Shown here: piece after piece, positions 16,879 to 25,615 of the stretch
Layout of the letters: each line of letters begins with the position of its first letter
Numbering within the stretch: position 1 is the first letter of the stretch
From: JAAYYM01 sp964631375
GTDB lineage: Bacteria; Bacillota; Clostridia; Lachnospirales; Lachnospiraceae
Direction of reading: 5' to 3'
NCBI GenBank assembly: GCA_964631375.1
Contig: CAZVYQ010000007.1
Span: forward strand, 1 to 64,000
DNA: 64,000 nucleotides
Translations under genes and position numbers: made by a program
Notes under the pieces: generated by a model
Seen by the model: only the letters and a program-made list of their open reading frames with translations
What the model was told of the DNA's origin: nothing
Databases searched by the model: none

Positions 16879-17742
16879 ATGGTAAGGAAAAGTACAACAG
16901 GGTATTTAGTTCAGGATGTCGGAATATTTGCGTTGCTGGTATCTGTGTTGGTGGGAGTTCTGACAATCGTAAATGGTGATAAAACACTATATTTAGAGGG
17001 GGTTGTAATGCTTCTCGGTATCTTTATCTCCATTTTGTTTGCTGCTTACAAAATGACCAGTATTGCAATTGTCGTAGCCGGGTTTGAGGTATTGGTATAC
17101 TCCGCATACAAACTGTTTATGTTGTATTCCTTTGAACAGGATATCTTGTGGATCTGTTATATCTGGATTGTTCTGCCACTTGTTTCGGTTGGTGCGATGA
17201 GTATGTTTGTCAGCGGTAGTCATCGTACAGAGACAGAAAATGATATCCTCAAGGAACAAGTAGAGGAACTGGTAATGGTAAATGCTCTTACAGGTCTGTA
17301 TAATCTCAGGAGTCTATATAACGATCTGTCAAAGCAGATTTCCTATACAGAAAGAAATGGACTTCCATTATCACTTATGATCATCAGGCTGCGTTATGAG
17401 CCGGAGCTTCGCAAGGTACTTTCCAGATCACATTATGAGGCAATGGTACAAAAGCTGGCACAAATTGTGGTTGATGCAGTCCGTATCGAGGATCGGGTTT
17501 ATTCATTAGATAATAACGGCGCAATCGGGGTACTGTTGACCTGTGATAAAGAGGGAACACAATTTGTGGTAAATAGAATCAAATCCAGAGTCGGTGCCAA
17601 GGAGGCGTTTGCCGGGATCACCGATGAGGCTGTTAAGGTAGATGTTAAGATAGCGACTGTACAGTATAATAAGGAAGAATATGGCGATGATATTGTTTCA
17701 TTTAAGCAAAGAGCGGAAAGTGAATTACAGTATGACGTGTAA
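16879..17742 (+). CDS. Membrane protein with degenerate GGDEF domain
   Basis: 287 residues: about four membrane helices in 1-112, a short coiled coil near 117-135, then a GGDEF-like fold. The fold is recognised by NALTGLYNLRSLYNDL (135-150), which matches the DxLTGLxNRRxL start of diguanylate cyclases with Asp changed to Asn. The catalytic GGDEF loop is replaced by NNGAI at 212-216, and a good inhibitory RxxD site is not evident, so cyclic di-GMP synthesis is very unlikely. In a BcsA/BcsB-like operon it may bind nucleotide or act as a scaffold. GGAG lies upstream. Its end overlaps the next gene by 11 bases. Confidence 0.78.
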   Translation: MVRKSTTGYLVQDVGIFALLVSVLVGVLTIVNGDKTLYLEGVVMLLGIFISILFAAYKMTSIAIVVAGFEVLVYSAYKLFMLYSFEQDILWICYIWIVLPLVSVGAMSMFVSGSHRTETENDILKEQVEELVMVNALTGLYNLRSLYNDLSKQISYTERNGLPLSLMIIRLRYEPELRKVLSRSHYEAMVQKLAQIVVDAVRIEDRVYSLDNNGAIGVLLTCDKEGTQFVVNRIKSRVGAKEAFAGITDEAVKVDVKIATVQYNKEEYGDDIVSFKQRAESELQYDV

Positions 17743-19345
17743 AGCCGCGATAAGAGCGATCTTCATGATCGTTCTTTTGGTGAGTCTGATGATCCCACAG
17801 GAAGTTTTTGCTGCAGAAAAAGGTGCTGAGGTTCCCAAGGGAGACATATTGATTATTTATTCTGATGCTGTTTCAGACAAGGATATGGAAGCGGTGTCTG
17901 ATATGGTGGAGATACTGACCTATCAAGCCTTTCAGGTCTCATATGCATCGGCATCACAAAGTGTTGCTGTACTGGGACAATTTGATTATATTATATGTTA
18001 CCATATTAACCGTTATGAAACTGCGTTTTCTAAGGCATTGTTAGACAGGAGTTCTCAAAATACCAATATCATGATTGTCGGAAACGGTCTGATGCAAGAC
18101 TATCTGGAACAGTATCATGAAAATAGTTCCAGAAAACGTATGCCTTATGTTTCAGATCAAACAGAAGTCGGGAAGATATCGTATTATTTTGATACGATGT
18201 CCCAAAAAGAGGGATTGATCGAGGAGCCTGATGGATTTGTGTTTATGACGGGTGAGAAAATCGAAAAAACCGGTCAACTGCAGGTGGGCGACATAGAAGG
18301 TTATGTGGTTGCAAAATGGGATAACATCACGCACATGCCGACGAGTGATATGGATAACAATCTTGTCAAGGCAATTTTTGCAAGAGAGGTTGCACTATGG
18401 AAATGGCCTTATGAAGGGGAGCCTCATATCTATGCTCAATATATTGTCATCAATGAGGTGTATCCGTTTCAGGATCCTGAGAAGTTGATGGAAGTAATCA
18501 AAATCATGACCAGTATACAGGAACCGTTTGTGATATCTGTTATGCCGGTTTATGCAAATGGTGATTACCCGGCTATGCAGAGGTTTTGCGAAGTGCTTCG
18601 TTATGCACAGGACAATGGAGGTACCATTATCATGCATAGTCCGATTAATCAGAAAACAAGCATTGATTCTCAATTGTTGAATGAATATATCACGATCGCA
18701 ATTAAGTACTACCTTAGTCAAGGGGTGTATCCAATGGCAATTCAAGCTCCAAAAGCTTGGATGTATGATGAAGAGGCTATGAACGTAATTGGTAGATTTG
18801 GTACCGTTTTTACGACAAACGAAGACGACCCGCTGGTAGAGTTTCCACGTGATGCACATACAAACAAAGTCTATCAGTATGGACATCAATGGATCGGACC
18901 TGCCATTGCACTGGATTATTCAGGAATCAGTTATACAAAGGTATACTCTACAGCTGTTTATATCAATATGTCAGAGGATCTCGACGTGATATCAGATAAG
19001 GTAAATGCCTGCAGACAATCATTTGTTCCGTTAAAGAGTCTCTGGGATATTGAACACACTTTTTGGACAGATGAGGATTTGATGAGTTATAAAAATCATA
19101 TTATCATGTTGAACCATGAGCGTGTAGAGAAGACATTTGTACCTTCAGAATATGAAGAAAATTTTGAATACAAGAGAAATATCTTGCAACGTTTTTCAAA
19201 GGATTTGACGAATGAAAACCGAAAACTAATCGTAGCTGTAGTGATTGTATCAGTATTATTTTTGATATTTATACTGGTCGCCAGAAGAAACAATAGACGT
19301 AAATTCTTTTATCATGGAGAAGCGGATTCGGAAAAAGAGGAGTGA
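17732..19345 (+). CDS. Secreted, membrane-anchored DUF2334-like (polysaccharide deacetylase-like) protein
   Basis: I chose ATG 17732 because it opens a clear signal peptide (about 1-28, ending VFAAEK); an ATG 51 bases earlier would put a charged extension before it. The 537-residue protein has an N-terminal part like a response or flavodoxin-type fold (30-225), then a region resembling DUF2334, a polysaccharide-deacetylase-like family (229-450), and a C-terminal membrane helix (about 500-520) followed by Arg-rich residues. The segments usually written as (D/E)DV-P and HG-x-x-HQ read NEVYPF at 241-246 and MHSPINQ at 301-307, so the metal-binding residues look lost. It would sit outside the membrane beside the glycan synthase. 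A non-catalytic glycan-binding role is possible. Confidence 0.65.
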   Translation: MTCKAAIRAIFMIVLLVSLMIPQEVFAAEKGAEVPKGDILIIYSDAVSDKDMEAVSDMVEILTYQAFQVSYASASQSVAVLGQFDYIICYHINRYETAFSKALLDRSSQNTNIMIVGNGLMQDYLEQYHENSSRKRMPYVSDQTEVGKISYYFDTMSQKEGLIEEPDGFVFMTGEKIEKTGQLQVGDIEGYVVAKWDNITHMPTSDMDNNLVKAIFAREVALWKWPYEGEPHIYAQYIVINEVYPFQDPEKLMEVIKIMTSIQEPFVISVMPVYANGDYPAMQRFCEVLRYAQDNGGTIIMHSPINQKTSIDSQLLNEYITIAIKYYLSQGVYPMAIQAPKAWMYDEEAMNVIGRFGTVFTTNEDDPLVEFPRDAHTNKVYQYGHQWIGPAIALDYSGISYTKVYSTAVYINMSEDLDVISDKVNACRQSFVPLKSLWDIEHTFWTDEDLMSYKNHIIMLNHERVEKTFVPSEYEENFEYKRNILQRFSKDLTNENRKLIVAVVIVSVLFLIFILVARRNNRRKFFYHGEADSEKEE

Positions 19346-19349
19346 AACG

Positions 19350-20642
19350 ATGTCTTTAGCGGATTGTTTGTCTTTATATGCCATAATAGCGATTTGGGGA
19401 CTGATGTTTCTGAATATATTTCTGTCAATCGGCGGTTTTATCTACATGGTCAAGGTTGGAAAGACCAGTGGTCGCATTCCTTTAGAGGAATATCCAATGG
19501 TCAGTGTCATGGTACCTGCTCATAATGAAAGTATCGTGATCCGTAAGACTGTAGAGGCATTACTTGCCTTTGATTATCCTAAGGATCGTTATGAGATTAT
19601 TGTAATCAATGATAATTCAACAGATAATACAGCAGAGGTTCTGGCTGAATTACAGGCTAGAAATCCGGATCGAAAGCTGATTGCAATCAATACTGACAAT
19701 GTCGTTGGAGGAAAAGGAAAATCAAATGCACTCAATGTAGCCTTATCAGTAGCGACCGGAAGCATTATAGCAATTTATGATGCGGATAATACGCCGGCAC
19801 CGGATGCCTTGATCATTTTGGTTGAGAATCTGATGACGGACGATAAACTGGGAGCGGTTATCGGAAAGTTCAGAACCAGAAACAGAAATGCTTCATTGTT
19901 AACCAGATTTGTGAATATTGAAACATTGGCTTATCAGTGTATGAATCAGGCAGGGAGATATTTTTTCTTTAAGCTGTGTACGATACCGGGAACAAATTTT
20001 GTGATCCGCCGGAGCATCATTGATGGTATGGGTGGCTGGGACACCAAGGCTCTGTCAGAGGACACAGAGATCAGTTTTCGAATATATCGAATGGGTTATT
20101 ATATCAAATTCATGCCAAAGGCAGTTACATGGGAACAGGAACCACAGCTGCTAAAGCAATGGTTTAAACAAAGAACAAGATGGGCAAAAGGTAATCTCTA
20201 TGTATTATTAAAGAATTTTAAGTACGCTTTTGATAAATCAGCAGGACCGATGAGACTGGATGTTTTTTATTATGGTCTTGTATATGTACTGATGTTAACC
20301 TCGTTGATTTGTTCTGATGTAATCTTTGTGTTGGGTGTCTTAGGATTGTGTCACAGTACATTGGGAGGCTTTTCCACGCTGTTATGGGGAATGGCGATTT
20401 TACTGTTTGTATTGAATGTCATGATTACATTATCGGTAGAAGAAAATGAATTTGGTTTACAAAGTGCTTTTCTGGTATTACTGATGTTATTTACATATTC
20501 CAAGATGTGGGTCGCTGTTGTTGTCAATGCAATCATATTGAGTGCACAGGATAAAATATACAATAAAGAAGTAGTGTGGGATAAAACTGAACGAATTGAT
20601 GAGTCTCTGACACAAAAGCAAAAAAAAAGAGGGAAAAGGTGA
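19350..20642 (+). CDS. Processive family 2 glycosyltransferase, BcsA/PgaC-like
   Basis: 430-residue membrane glycosyltransferase, the probable chain-forming synthase of the operon. Start ATG 19350 is chosen because GAGGAG at 19337-19343 is well placed; an ATG 36 bases earlier lacks one. One helix (about 8-32) precedes the GT-A domain with VMVPAHNESIVIRKT near 52, NDNSTDNTA near 85, the metal-binding DADN near 141, the acceptor-side SEDTEIS near 237, and KQRTRWAKGN near 273 (the Q/R-x-x-R-W motif of processive enzymes). Three or four helices follow (300-410). There is no PilZ domain after them, so direct control by cyclic di-GMP is not expected. The BcsB-like gene is four bases downstream. Confidence 0.88.
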   Translation: MSLADCLSLYAIIAIWGLMFLNIFLSIGGFIYMVKVGKTSGRIPLEEYPMVSVMVPAHNESIVIRKTVEALLAFDYPKDRYEIIVINDNSTDNTAEVLAELQARNPDRKLIAINTDNVVGGKGKSNALNVALSVATGSIIAIYDADNTPAPDALIILVENLMTDDKLGAVIGKFRTRNRNASLLTRFVNIETLAYQCMNQAGRYFFFKLCTIPGTNFVIRRSIIDGMGGWDTKALSEDTEISFRIYRMGYYIKFMPKAVTWEQEPQLLKQWFKQRTRWAKGNLYVLLKNFKYAFDKSAGPMRLDVFYYGLVYVLMLTSLICSDVIFVLGVLGLCHSTLGGFSTLLWGMAILLFVLNVMITLSVEENEFGLQSAFLVLLMLFTYSKMWVAVVVNAIILSAQDKIYNKEVVWDKTERIDESLTQKQKKRGKR

Positions 20643-20646
20643 GAAA

Positions 20647-22971
20647 ATGAAAAAATTGATTACACTGTCTATTGTTCTCGGTTGTCTGGTATTTGGAAGT
20701 ACAGCCAGTGTCTTTGCTTCCGTAGATACGAAGAAGGAAGATACACAAGCTGAACAGACGAAGGATACTGAAACAAAGGATGAAGAAAAATCAGGAGAAA
20801 CGGATGAAAAGAAAGAGGGGGATACGGTTCCTTCGATTCCTGAGATCAGGGTTGATGATAATCCTGTGAGTCGTGAAGAAGCAATTGTTTCGATTCTGTC
20901 AGGCAATCCGGAGGATGCCGGAGAACCAAACACAATTCGTCCGACGGTCAAGAAAACGTCGTATACTAAGGATGTTTCTTTTACAGAAACCACTCTGCAT
21001 GGGATTTTTTCCAGTTCAGAGGTGTTTTTTGAAATACCGGATTACTGGGATGCCGAATATGTGTATGCAGAGATTCAGTATGATGTGAGTCAGTTGGTTC
21101 AGAGTATTGCATCTTCTCTTACATTTTCCGTGAATAACGTACCGATTGATTCCTGTAGGGTTTCCTATAAAGATGGCGATGCACAGGTTGTATATGTAGA
21201 AATACCGATGGAATTACTCAAAGAAAAGGATTTTAATTCATTTGGTGTATCTGCATACGCACGTCTATATGATGAAGAAGGCTGTATTGATGATTTTTCC
21301 GGTGCCAACTGGTTGACCATATCAGAGGATTCCTATATTCGATGTGGCTATGAGGTTAAACCACATGATCATAAAATAGGCTACTACCCATATCCGTTTA
21401 TGTCTACGATAGAGGATACTGGTAAAGGTCTGGCGATTGTTGTATCTGACAAGGCAACCAATGGTGAGGTGGCTGCGGCTATGAACCTGATGGCAGATCT
21501 GTCAACAGCAACCGGAAAAGAAAATGAGATCCAATTCGGATTATTATCCGATCTACCGAGTATGGGGGCTAATCGAACAATCATAGTTGCAAATTATGAT
21601 AATCTGCCTTCAAATTATAAATCTATGGTTTTGGAACAGGATCGCCTGGCGGATGCCGGTGTAGTAACCTTCACCGATGATCAGTCCGGAAATCCGTTAT
21701 TACTTGTATCATCCAAGGATGATGACTGTCTGTTGGAAGCTGCTTATATGTTAATGGATGAAGACAGAGTTGATCAGGAGAAAACCAATGTAGCAGTTGT
21801 AAAAAAGGGAAGCGCCGATGTTGCAATCAACTCAACGGCAATCAGCCAGATGGTAGCAGGTAATTATACAATCGCTGATATAATCGGCAGTGGCTTGACT
21901 TATGCAGGACCGTTTCATCAGGAACAATTGATATATCTCCCATTTTCTGAAGACTATTTCCTCTCTGATGCAGGAAAGGTAACACTTAAATTCAGATATA
22001 GTGATAATCTGGATTTCACGCGATCTCTTGTTTCGGTATATTGGGGTGATATTCCTGTTGCAAGTAAACGACTGACGAAAGAAAATGCGACCGGTGACGA
22101 ATTGATTTTCACAATGCCTGCAGATGTCGTGGGAACGACAGCAGGGAGTATCAAGATTGCATTTGACTTGGAGATACAGGATATGATCTGTACACCAAGA
22201 CAGGAACTGATGCCATGGGCGTATGTTTCTGAGGAGTCCATATTATACCTGCCAGCATCGACAGGAATTGTTCTGACGTTTGACTTAAAACCCTCACCGT
22301 TTAGAACAGACGGAAAGTTTAATGATTTGATGTTGGTGATTTCTGATCATCCGACCACCGAGGAACTGAATCTATACGCTCAGATCATTGGAATGTACGG
22401 AGAAGGTGTCGATCCATACGGAACATTCTTTGTAAAACGTTCCGGTGAGTTTACGGAATCAGACGCAGATTATAACATTATTACAGTCGGTACCTATCAG
22501 GAGAATAAATTGCTTCAAAATCTGAACAGTAAGCTGTACTTCCCATATGAAAATGGAGGAACCCGATTCGCAAGTAATGAGAAACTGATCTTGTCAGATT
22601 CCTATGCTGGAGATATAGCTATCCTACAGCTATTGGAATCACCATATGCTTCAAACCGTGGAATACTGGCCGTAACGGGCATTGATCAGAAGACACTGTC
22701 TGTTGTAAGTGACTTTATGAGAATCCGAGAGAAGAGATACAGCCTGTCAAAGGACTGTGTGTTGGTTGATTCAGAATTTAATACAAAGGCTTATCAATTC
22801 ATATCAACACTCGCATCAGAGCAAGAGCCCTCACTCATGGGCAGTCTGACACAGAATAAACAGTCTCTGATCTTCACGATTGTTGCAACCTCTGTCATGC
22901 TGATGCTGTTGATTGCGGTTATTCTGGTATTGATCAGAATCAGACTATATCATAGAAATAAAGAGGACTAA
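20647..22971 (+). CDS. BcsB-like glycan synthase partner, secreted and membrane-anchored
   Basis: 774 residues. Signal peptide at 1-24 (MKKLITLSIVLG then ASVFAS), a Lys/Glu/Thr-rich stretch at 26-60, a long beta-rich extracytoplasmic body, and a C-terminal membrane helix near 738-762 followed by basic residues. The body resembles BcsB: paired carbohydrate-binding and flavodoxin-like folds, with IYLPFSEDYFLSDAGKVTLK near 426 and a proline-rich turn CTPRQELMPWAYV near 519. BcsB activates and stabilises the BcsA synthase and guides the chain out. It follows the synthase by four bases, which strongly supports a BcsA-BcsB type complex, though cellulose itself is not proven as the product. Confidence 0.82.
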   Translation: MKKLITLSIVLGCLVFGSTASVFASVDTKKEDTQAEQTKDTETKDEEKSGETDEKKEGDTVPSIPEIRVDDNPVSREEAIVSILSGNPEDAGEPNTIRPTVKKTSYTKDVSFTETTLHGIFSSSEVFFEIPDYWDAEYVYAEIQYDVSQLVQSIASSLTFSVNNVPIDSCRVSYKDGDAQVVYVEIPMELLKEKDFNSFGVSAYARLYDEEGCIDDFSGANWLTISEDSYIRCGYEVKPHDHKIGYYPYPFMSTIEDTGKGLAIVVSDKATNGEVAAAMNLMADLSTATGKENEIQFGLLSDLPSMGANRTIIVANYDNLPSNYKSMVLEQDRLADAGVVTFTDDQSGNPLLLVSSKDDDCLLEAAYMLMDEDRVDQEKTNVAVVKKGSADVAINSTAISQMVAGNYTIADIIGSGLTYAGPFHQEQLIYLPFSEDYFLSDAGKVTLKFRYSDNLDFTRSLVSVYWGDIPVASKRLTKENATGDELIFTMPADVVGTTAGSIKIAFDLEIQDMICTPRQELMPWAYVSEESILYLPASTGIVLTFDLKPSPFRTDGKFNDLMLVISDHPTTEELNLYAQIIGMYGEGVDPYGTFFVKRSGEFTESDADYNIITVGTYQENKLLQNLNSKLYFPYENGGTRFASNEKLILSDSYAGDIAILQLLESPYASNRGILAVTGIDQKTLSVVSDFMRIREKRYSLSKDCVLVDSEFNTKAYQFISTLASEQEPSLMGSLTQNKQSLIFTIVATSVMLMLLIAVILVLIRIRLYHRNKED

Positions 22972-22975
22972 ACAG

Positions 22976-24073
22976 ATGAAAAAAGTAATGGTGGTCTTTG
23001 GCACAAGACCGGAAGCAATCAAAATGTGTCCGCTTGTGAAAGAACTGAGAAAACATGATTGCTTTCATACGATTGTATGCGTTACTGGACAACATAGACA
23101 GATGTTAGAACAGGTTTTACGGGCATTTGAGATAGAACCCGAATATGATCTGGCGGTTATGAAGGACCGCCAGACACTATTCGATGTAACAACTGCCGTA
23201 TTGAACGGAATGAAAGAGATATTAGAAAAGGAACGTCCGGATGTTGTATTGGTTCACGGAGATACTACGACGACATTTGCAACCGGTCTGGCAGCCTTTT
23301 ATCTGGAAATACCAGTAGGACATGTAGAGGCAGGTTTGAGAACTTATGATCTTTCTGCACCGTTTCCGGAAGAATTCAACAGACAGGGAGTAGGGATATT
23401 TGCCAAATATCATTTTGCACCCACTACAACGGCTAGAGATCATTTGTTGAAGGAAGGGAAAAAGCCGGAAGGAATATTCGTAACCGGTAATACAGTGATC
23501 GATGCATTACAGACTACAATTGTACCGTCATATACTCATCCGATCTTAGAATGGGCAAAAGGTTCCAGATTGGTTATGCTGACGGCACATCGCAGAGAGA
23601 ATCTTGGACAGCCGCTCTATCATATTTTTGAAGGAATCAAGAGGACATTAAATGAGGTAGAAGACGTAAAGGTGATCTATCCGATCCATCTCAATCCTGT
23701 TGTCAGAAAGACTGCAGCAGATGTATTTGGCGATCATCCGAGGATGAGAATCATCGAACCGTTGGATGTCTTGGATTTTCATAATTTTATGGATCGCTCC
23801 TATATGATCCTGACAGACAGTGGTGGAATACAGGAGGAGGCTCCGGCACTAGGGAAGCCTGTTCTTGTCATGCGTAATGTAACAGAAAGACCTGAGGGAA
23901 TCGCAGCAGGAACATTAAAACTTGTTGGTACCGATGCAGATGTGATTCATAGGGAGTTCCTAAAATTATTAACCGATCATGATGCTTATCAGGCCATGAG
24001 TAAAGCATCTAATCCATATGGCGACGGAACTGCCTGCAGGCAGATTGTGGAGATTCTAGAGACAAAATTATAG
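22976..24073 (+). CDS. wecB: Non-hydrolysing UDP-N-acetylglucosamine 2-epimerase
   Basis: 365-residue cytosolic enzyme that interconverts UDP-GlcNAc and UDP-ManNAc. It has the full GT-B-like fold with the family signatures: FGTRPEAIKMCPLV near 8-21, TGQHRQML near 37-44, VHGDTTTTFA near 82-91, HVEAGLRTYDLSAPFPEEFNR near 102-123 and DSGGIQEEAPALGKPVLVMR near 282-301. UDP-ManNAc is used in wall teichoic acid linkage units and many capsules. It starts four bases after the BcsB-like gene with AGAGGA upstream. Its place in the operon suggests that ManNAc, or a derivative such as ManNAcA, is part of the glycan. Confidence 0.95.
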   Translation: MKKVMVVFGTRPEAIKMCPLVKELRKHDCFHTIVCVTGQHRQMLEQVLRAFEIEPEYDLAVMKDRQTLFDVTTAVLNGMKEILEKERPDVVLVHGDTTTTFATGLAAFYLEIPVGHVEAGLRTYDLSAPFPEEFNRQGVGIFAKYHFAPTTTARDHLLKEGKKPEGIFVTGNTVIDALQTTIVPSYTHPILEWAKGSRLVMLTAHRRENLGQPLYHIFEGIKRTLNEVEDVKVIYPIHLNPVVRKTAADVFGDHPRMRIIEPLDVLDFHNFMDRSYMILTDSGGIQEEAPALGKPVLVMRNVTERPEGIAAGTLKLVGTDADVIHREFLKLLTDHDAYQAMSKASNPYGDGTACRQIVEILETKL

Positions 24074-24086
24074 GGGGAACAGGGGT

Positions 24087-25598
24087 ATGCTTTTTAATTC
24101 TCTTAATTTCATGGTTTTCTTTCCGATTGTTGTTCTTATTTATTTTTTGTTTCCGCATAAAATACGATATATCTGGCTCTTATTTACGAGTTACTTTTTC
24201 TACATGTGCTGGAATCCAACCTATGCATTATTACTTTTAGCATCTACCTTGATTTCATATTTTTCTGCTCTTATGCTCGAAGGAACAAAGATTCTGTTTA
24301 AGGGAGACAGTGATCAGGAAGCTAGAAAACGTAAGGTAGCTATGGATATTGTAGTTGCATTCAGTTTTGTAACAAATCTGGGTATTCTCTTTTTCTTTAA
24401 GTACTTTGAATTTGCTGTCAGCAGTATTAATGTCATTTTGGGTAATATGCATGTACAATTGATACAACCGGGCTTTGATATCATTCTTCCGGTTGGAATA
24501 TCCTTTTATATTTTTCAGGCACTTAGCTATACAATGGATGTTTACAGAGGAGAGGTTGAGGTCGAGAAAAATGTATTTCGATACGCTGTCTTTGTATCCT
24601 TCTTTCCACAACTTGTGGCAGGTCCTATTGAGCGTTCTACAAATCTGCTCCATCAATTCAGAGAGAGAAAATATTTCGATTACTTAAGAATTAGAGATGG
24701 AATCTTACTGATGCTTTGGGGTCTCTTTCAAAAGATTGTGTTGGCTGATCGCATAGCGGTACTTGTGGATCAGGTCTTTGATTATTATTCCTACTACTCG
24801 GGCTTATACATGGTAGTGGCGGCTGTATTATTTGCATTTCAAGTGTATTGTGATTTTGCTGGATATTCGAATATTGCAATTGGTACAGCACAGGTTATGG
24901 GTTTTGATCTTATGAAAAACTTTGATTGTCCATATTTCTCCAGAAGTGTAACAGAATTTTGGAGGAGATGGCATATATCATTATCAACCTGGTTCAGAGA
25001 TTATTTATATATACCATTGGGAGGAAATCGGAAAGGGAAAAAACGTAAATATATTAATCTTATGATTGTTTTTTTATGCAGTGGATTATGGCATGGTGCA
25101 AATTGGACATATGTGATTTGGGGTGGATTGAATGGTTTATATCAGGTGATCGGACAGATTACGAAGGGATTGAAAAAGAGAATTAATGATTGTTTGGGAA
25201 TCAAACAAGAGGTTTTTAGTGCACATTTCTTACAGATGATCATTACTTTTATTTTAATTGATTTTGCTTGGATATTTTTCCGTGCACCTTCCTTAGAGGA
25301 TGCCATTGGGTATATAGGCAGAATGTTTTCGGAGTTTAATCCGTGGATTCTGTTTGACGGAAGTTTATACAATTTAGGGCTTAGTCAAATTGAGTTTAAG
25401 ATAGGGATATTTGCGATTGTATTACTTCTGTTGGTAGATATTTTGCATTATAAACATTTTGAAATCAGAAAGTTTCTTGGAGAGCAACAGGTGTGGTTTA
25501 GATGGTGTATTTATGTTGTAGCAGTATGCATCCTGTTGATTTTTGGTACCTACGGATCAGAATATGATGCAAGTCAGTTTATATACTTTCAATTCTAG
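24087..25598 (+). CDS. MBOAT-family O-acyltransferase, copy 1 (AlgI/DltB-like)
   Basis: 503-residue polytopic protein of the membrane-bound O-acyltransferase family. AlgI, WssH and DltB relatives pass acyl groups from the cytoplasm to an extracytoplasmic partner that acylates alginate, cellulose or teichoic acid. It shows the canonical AlgI-like start MLFNSLNFMVFFPIVVLIYF, a PVGISFYIFQALSYTMDVYRG stretch near 134, a RRWHISLSTWFRDYLYIPLGG segment near 293-313, and the invariant catalytic His336 in SGLWHGANW. About 10-12 membrane segments are present. It lies directly before an SGNH-type partner and is closely similar to the second MBOAT at 28497, so the pair arose by duplication. Confidence 0.93.
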   Translation: MLFNSLNFMVFFPIVVLIYFLFPHKIRYIWLLFTSYFFYMCWNPTYALLLLASTLISYFSALMLEGTKILFKGDSDQEARKRKVAMDIVVAFSFVTNLGILFFFKYFEFAVSSINVILGNMHVQLIQPGFDIILPVGISFYIFQALSYTMDVYRGEVEVEKNVFRYAVFVSFFPQLVAGPIERSTNLLHQFRERKYFDYLRIRDGILLMLWGLFQKIVLADRIAVLVDQVFDYYSYYSGLYMVVAAVLFAFQVYCDFAGYSNIAIGTAQVMGFDLMKNFDCPYFSRSVTEFWRRWHISLSTWFRDYLYIPLGGNRKGKKRKYINLMIVFLCSGLWHGANWTYVIWGGLNGLYQVIGQITKGLKKRINDCLGIKQEVFSAHFLQMIITFILIDFAWIFFRAPSLEDAIGYIGRMFSEFNPWILFDGSLYNLGLSQIEFKIGIFAIVLLLLVDILHYKHFEIRKFLGEQQVWFRWCIYVVAVCILLIFGTYGSEYDASQFIYFQF

Positions 25599-25615
25599 CG
25601 AGAGGAGTGCTTAAT

